The position numbers and the translations under genes were made by a program. 64,000 nucleotides of DNA from Pseudomonas sp. S06B 330. GTDB lineage: Bacteria > Pseudomonadota > Gammaproteobacteria > Pseudomonadales > Pseudomonadaceae. Shown here piece by piece: positions 62,668 to 64,000 of this stretch; the first letter of the stretch is position 1, and every line of letters begins with the position of its first letter. Location of the stretch: contig NZ_CP088149.1 of assembly GCF_002845275.2 (NCBI RefSeq), forward strand, positions 4,088,501 through 4,152,500, in the 5' to 3' direction. The notes under the pieces were generated by a model. The model was not told the origin of the DNA. It searched no databases and saw only the letters and a list, made by a program, of their open reading frames with translations.

Positions 62668-63882
62668 TTACTGGTCCGGGCTGTCGATGGTCAGGTGCTG
62701 CGCAGCGGTCGTGCTGCTGGCCAGCGGGCTGCTACGGCCAATCCATTCACCCTGGGTCGGTTGGCCAGCACGCGAAACACGTGCAACCAGTTGGACTTCG
62801 GCAAAGCTCGACAGTTTCATGCTCGGCATCATTGCATCGCTATCGCTGAGCTCGACATCAATCGGCAACTGCGCCACCGTCACCCGCTTGGCCGCCAAGG
62901 GCATGGGCGGGCCGGAACTGGCGCGAGCGAAGATGAACACCGTGTCGTCCGGCTTGACCTTGTCCTTGAGCGCAGCAGCGAGCTCAACCCGTACTTTCAG
63001 GCGTGGCCCTGCAACGACAGTCGGCGCTGGCGCCTGTTCAGAAGCGAGCTTGCCTTCGCCTGCCTTGAGTTTGTCCTGGGCACGGTCAATGCCACCCTGC
63101 AAGGCTGCGCGCGAAGCGTCGCCTTCAGGCAGTTGCAACAGCAGACGGTTCCAATAGTCGATGGCTTGCTGGTAGTGCTCGCTTTCGAAGGCGGCGATCC
63201 CCAGCAGGCCCAAGCTGGTGACTTCGTTAGGGTCAGCCTTGAGGGCCTCGTCGGTAAGGGCTTGCAGTTGCGCGGTCCACTGCTTGTTGTTAGCAAAGTA
63301 CAGGGCCTGCGCCCACTGCCCGAGCAGCTCCGGCTGACGACCGGCCTGGTTCGCCGCACGCTCGAACACCTTGGCCGCATCGGCTGGTCGTTCCTGGGCC
63401 ATGTAGGCTCGACCAAGGAAGTACAGGCCTTCGGCTGAGTCCGGTTGCGCCTCGACAGCACGTTCAAGACGGGTAGTCATCTCTTCCATGGACTGCGGCG
63501 CTGTAGCGAACTGCCGGGTCAACTCGACCTGTTCACTGGCACCAAAATGCAGGTACAGCCCCAGGCCCATCAGCGGCACCAGCACTGCAGCGAGCAGTGG
63601 CAATGGTTTACCCAGACGGGCCAGGCGCTGGGGCTCGGCGTTTTCAGTGTCGTCCAGCAGCTCACGGGCGGCTTCATCTCGGCCTTTGGCCAGCTGTGTC
63701 TCATCGAGCACACCGGCTGCCTGCTGGGCAGTCAGTTCAGCGACCCGCTCCTGGTACAGGGCAACGTTCAGCGCGGTACGGTCTTCTTCCAGTTGCGCAC
63801 GACGGCCGCGCAACACCGGGATCAGCAGAAAGCTCAGGGCCACCAGCAACAGCAGGCCTGCAGAAAGCCAGAAATCAATCAT
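62668..63882 (-). CDS. ccmI: Cytochrome c biogenesis protein CcmI
   Basis: 404-aa protein of the CcmI/CycH family, the apocytochrome chaperone of the system I haem-attachment machine. It starts [28 protein letters not shown] (membrane segment), has a second membrane segment ([22 protein letters not shown]) near 105-125, TPR repeats from about 160 to 270 ([25 protein letters not shown]), and a C-terminal extension. It overlaps ccmH by 8 bp. A different in-frame start 23 codons upstream is out of keeping with the family. Confidence 0.93.
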   Translation of the reverse strand: MIDFWLSAGLLLLVALSFLLIPVLRGRRAQLEEDRTALNVALYQERVAELTAQQAAGVLDETQLAKGRDEAARELLDDTENAEPQRLARLGKPLPLLAAVLVPLMGLGLYLHFGASEQVELTRQFATAPQSMEEMTTRLERAVEAQPDSAEGLYFLGRAYMAQERPADAAKVFERAANQAGRQPELLGQWAQALYFANNKQWTAQLQALTDEALKADPNEVTSLGLLGIAAFESEHYQQAIDYWNRLLLQLPEGDASRAALQGGIDRAQDKLKAGEGKLASEQAPAPTVVAGPRLKVRVELAAALKDKVKPDDTVFIFARASSGPPMPLAAKRVTVAQLPIDVELSDSDAMMPSMKLSSFAEVQLVARVSRAGQPTQGEWIGRSSPLASSTTAAQHLTIDSPDQ

Positions 63883-64000
63883 GGGTCTGTTCTTTGTCCA
63901 GCAATTTGGCGAGGCGCTCACGCTCCTCAGGGGAAAGGTCGACAGGGCCACCAGCGCTCTGCGCCCGACGCTTGCGCACGATCAGCGCCAGCAGGCCGAA
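63875..64000 (-). CDS. ccmH: C-terminal end of CcmH (partial)
   Basis: The last 41 residues of the gene upstream of ccmI; the rest is beyond the right edge. It ends a membrane helix ([12 protein letters not shown]) and continues with [17 protein letters not shown], the typical tail of CcmH (haem-lyase thioredoxin-like component). The stop codon overlaps the ccmI start (ATGATTGA). Confidence 0.88.
   Translation of the reverse strand, partial: FGLLALIVRKRRAQSAGGPVDLSPEERERLAKLLDKEQTHD

Overview
The window reads as a chromosomal segment of a fluorescent pseudomonad, most likely of the Pseudomonas putida/fluorescens type. The evidence is high-GC coding sequence, an anr gene with an upstream ANR box, the order hemN-anr-apt-recR-ybaB-dnaX-ffs-ligA-zipA-smc, and a purine/glyoxylate block of the kind known from pseudomonads. 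No phage, insertion sequence, CRISPR array or tRNA gene was seen. Assignments come from reading motifs, lengths and gene order; no database search was run.
Region 1 (1-16.6 kb) is conserved housekeeping DNA: the end of a TauE/SafE-type membrane protein, hemN behind a perfect ANR box, anr, apt, and then a mostly leftward block (recR, ybaB, dnaX, 4.5S RNA, a zinc peptidase, ligA, zipA, smc, a GntR regulator) interrupted by one rightward solute-binding protein gene.
Region 2 (16.8-43.4 kb) is a nearly complete purine-to-central-metabolism pathway. GuaD and XdhABC make urate from guanine, hypoxanthine and xanthine. PuuD (membrane urate oxidase with a cytochrome c tail), UraH and UraD give allantoin; PuuE gives allantoate; AllA cleaves ureidoglycolate to glyoxylate and urea. 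Gcl, Hyi, GlxR, TtuD and pyruvate kinase carry glyoxylate to pyruvate. Two purine permeases, two tandem Tsx/OmpK-like porins, a urea transporter, a GntR and a RutR-like TetR regulator accompany them. Allantoicase is the missing step: the uraD-allA gap is only about 100 bp. Four perfect copies of a 10-bp palindrome (TTGTATACAA) plus two close variants lie only in the control regions of this block and suggest one regulon under the GntR protein at about 24 kb.
Region 3 (43.5-64 kb) is mixed accessory and metabolic DNA: a urea transporter, a voltage-gated-type ion channel whose ribosome-binding site is inside a perfect 12-bp hairpin, a sulfate-binding protein without its ABC partners, an MscS-type channel, a DUF2946/TonB receptor/PepSY trio, a methyltransferase, a hydrolase, two EamA exporters each divergent from a regulator (Lrp and LysR) with clear operator-like dyads between them, a DadA-like oxidoreductase, a phosphatase, an FKBP, a GFA protein, a 2-hydroxyacid dehydrogenase, a lipoprotein, and the start of a leftward ccm cluster (ccmI, ccmH end).
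Two families of extragenic dyad repeats (REP-like) are scattered at gene ends throughout.
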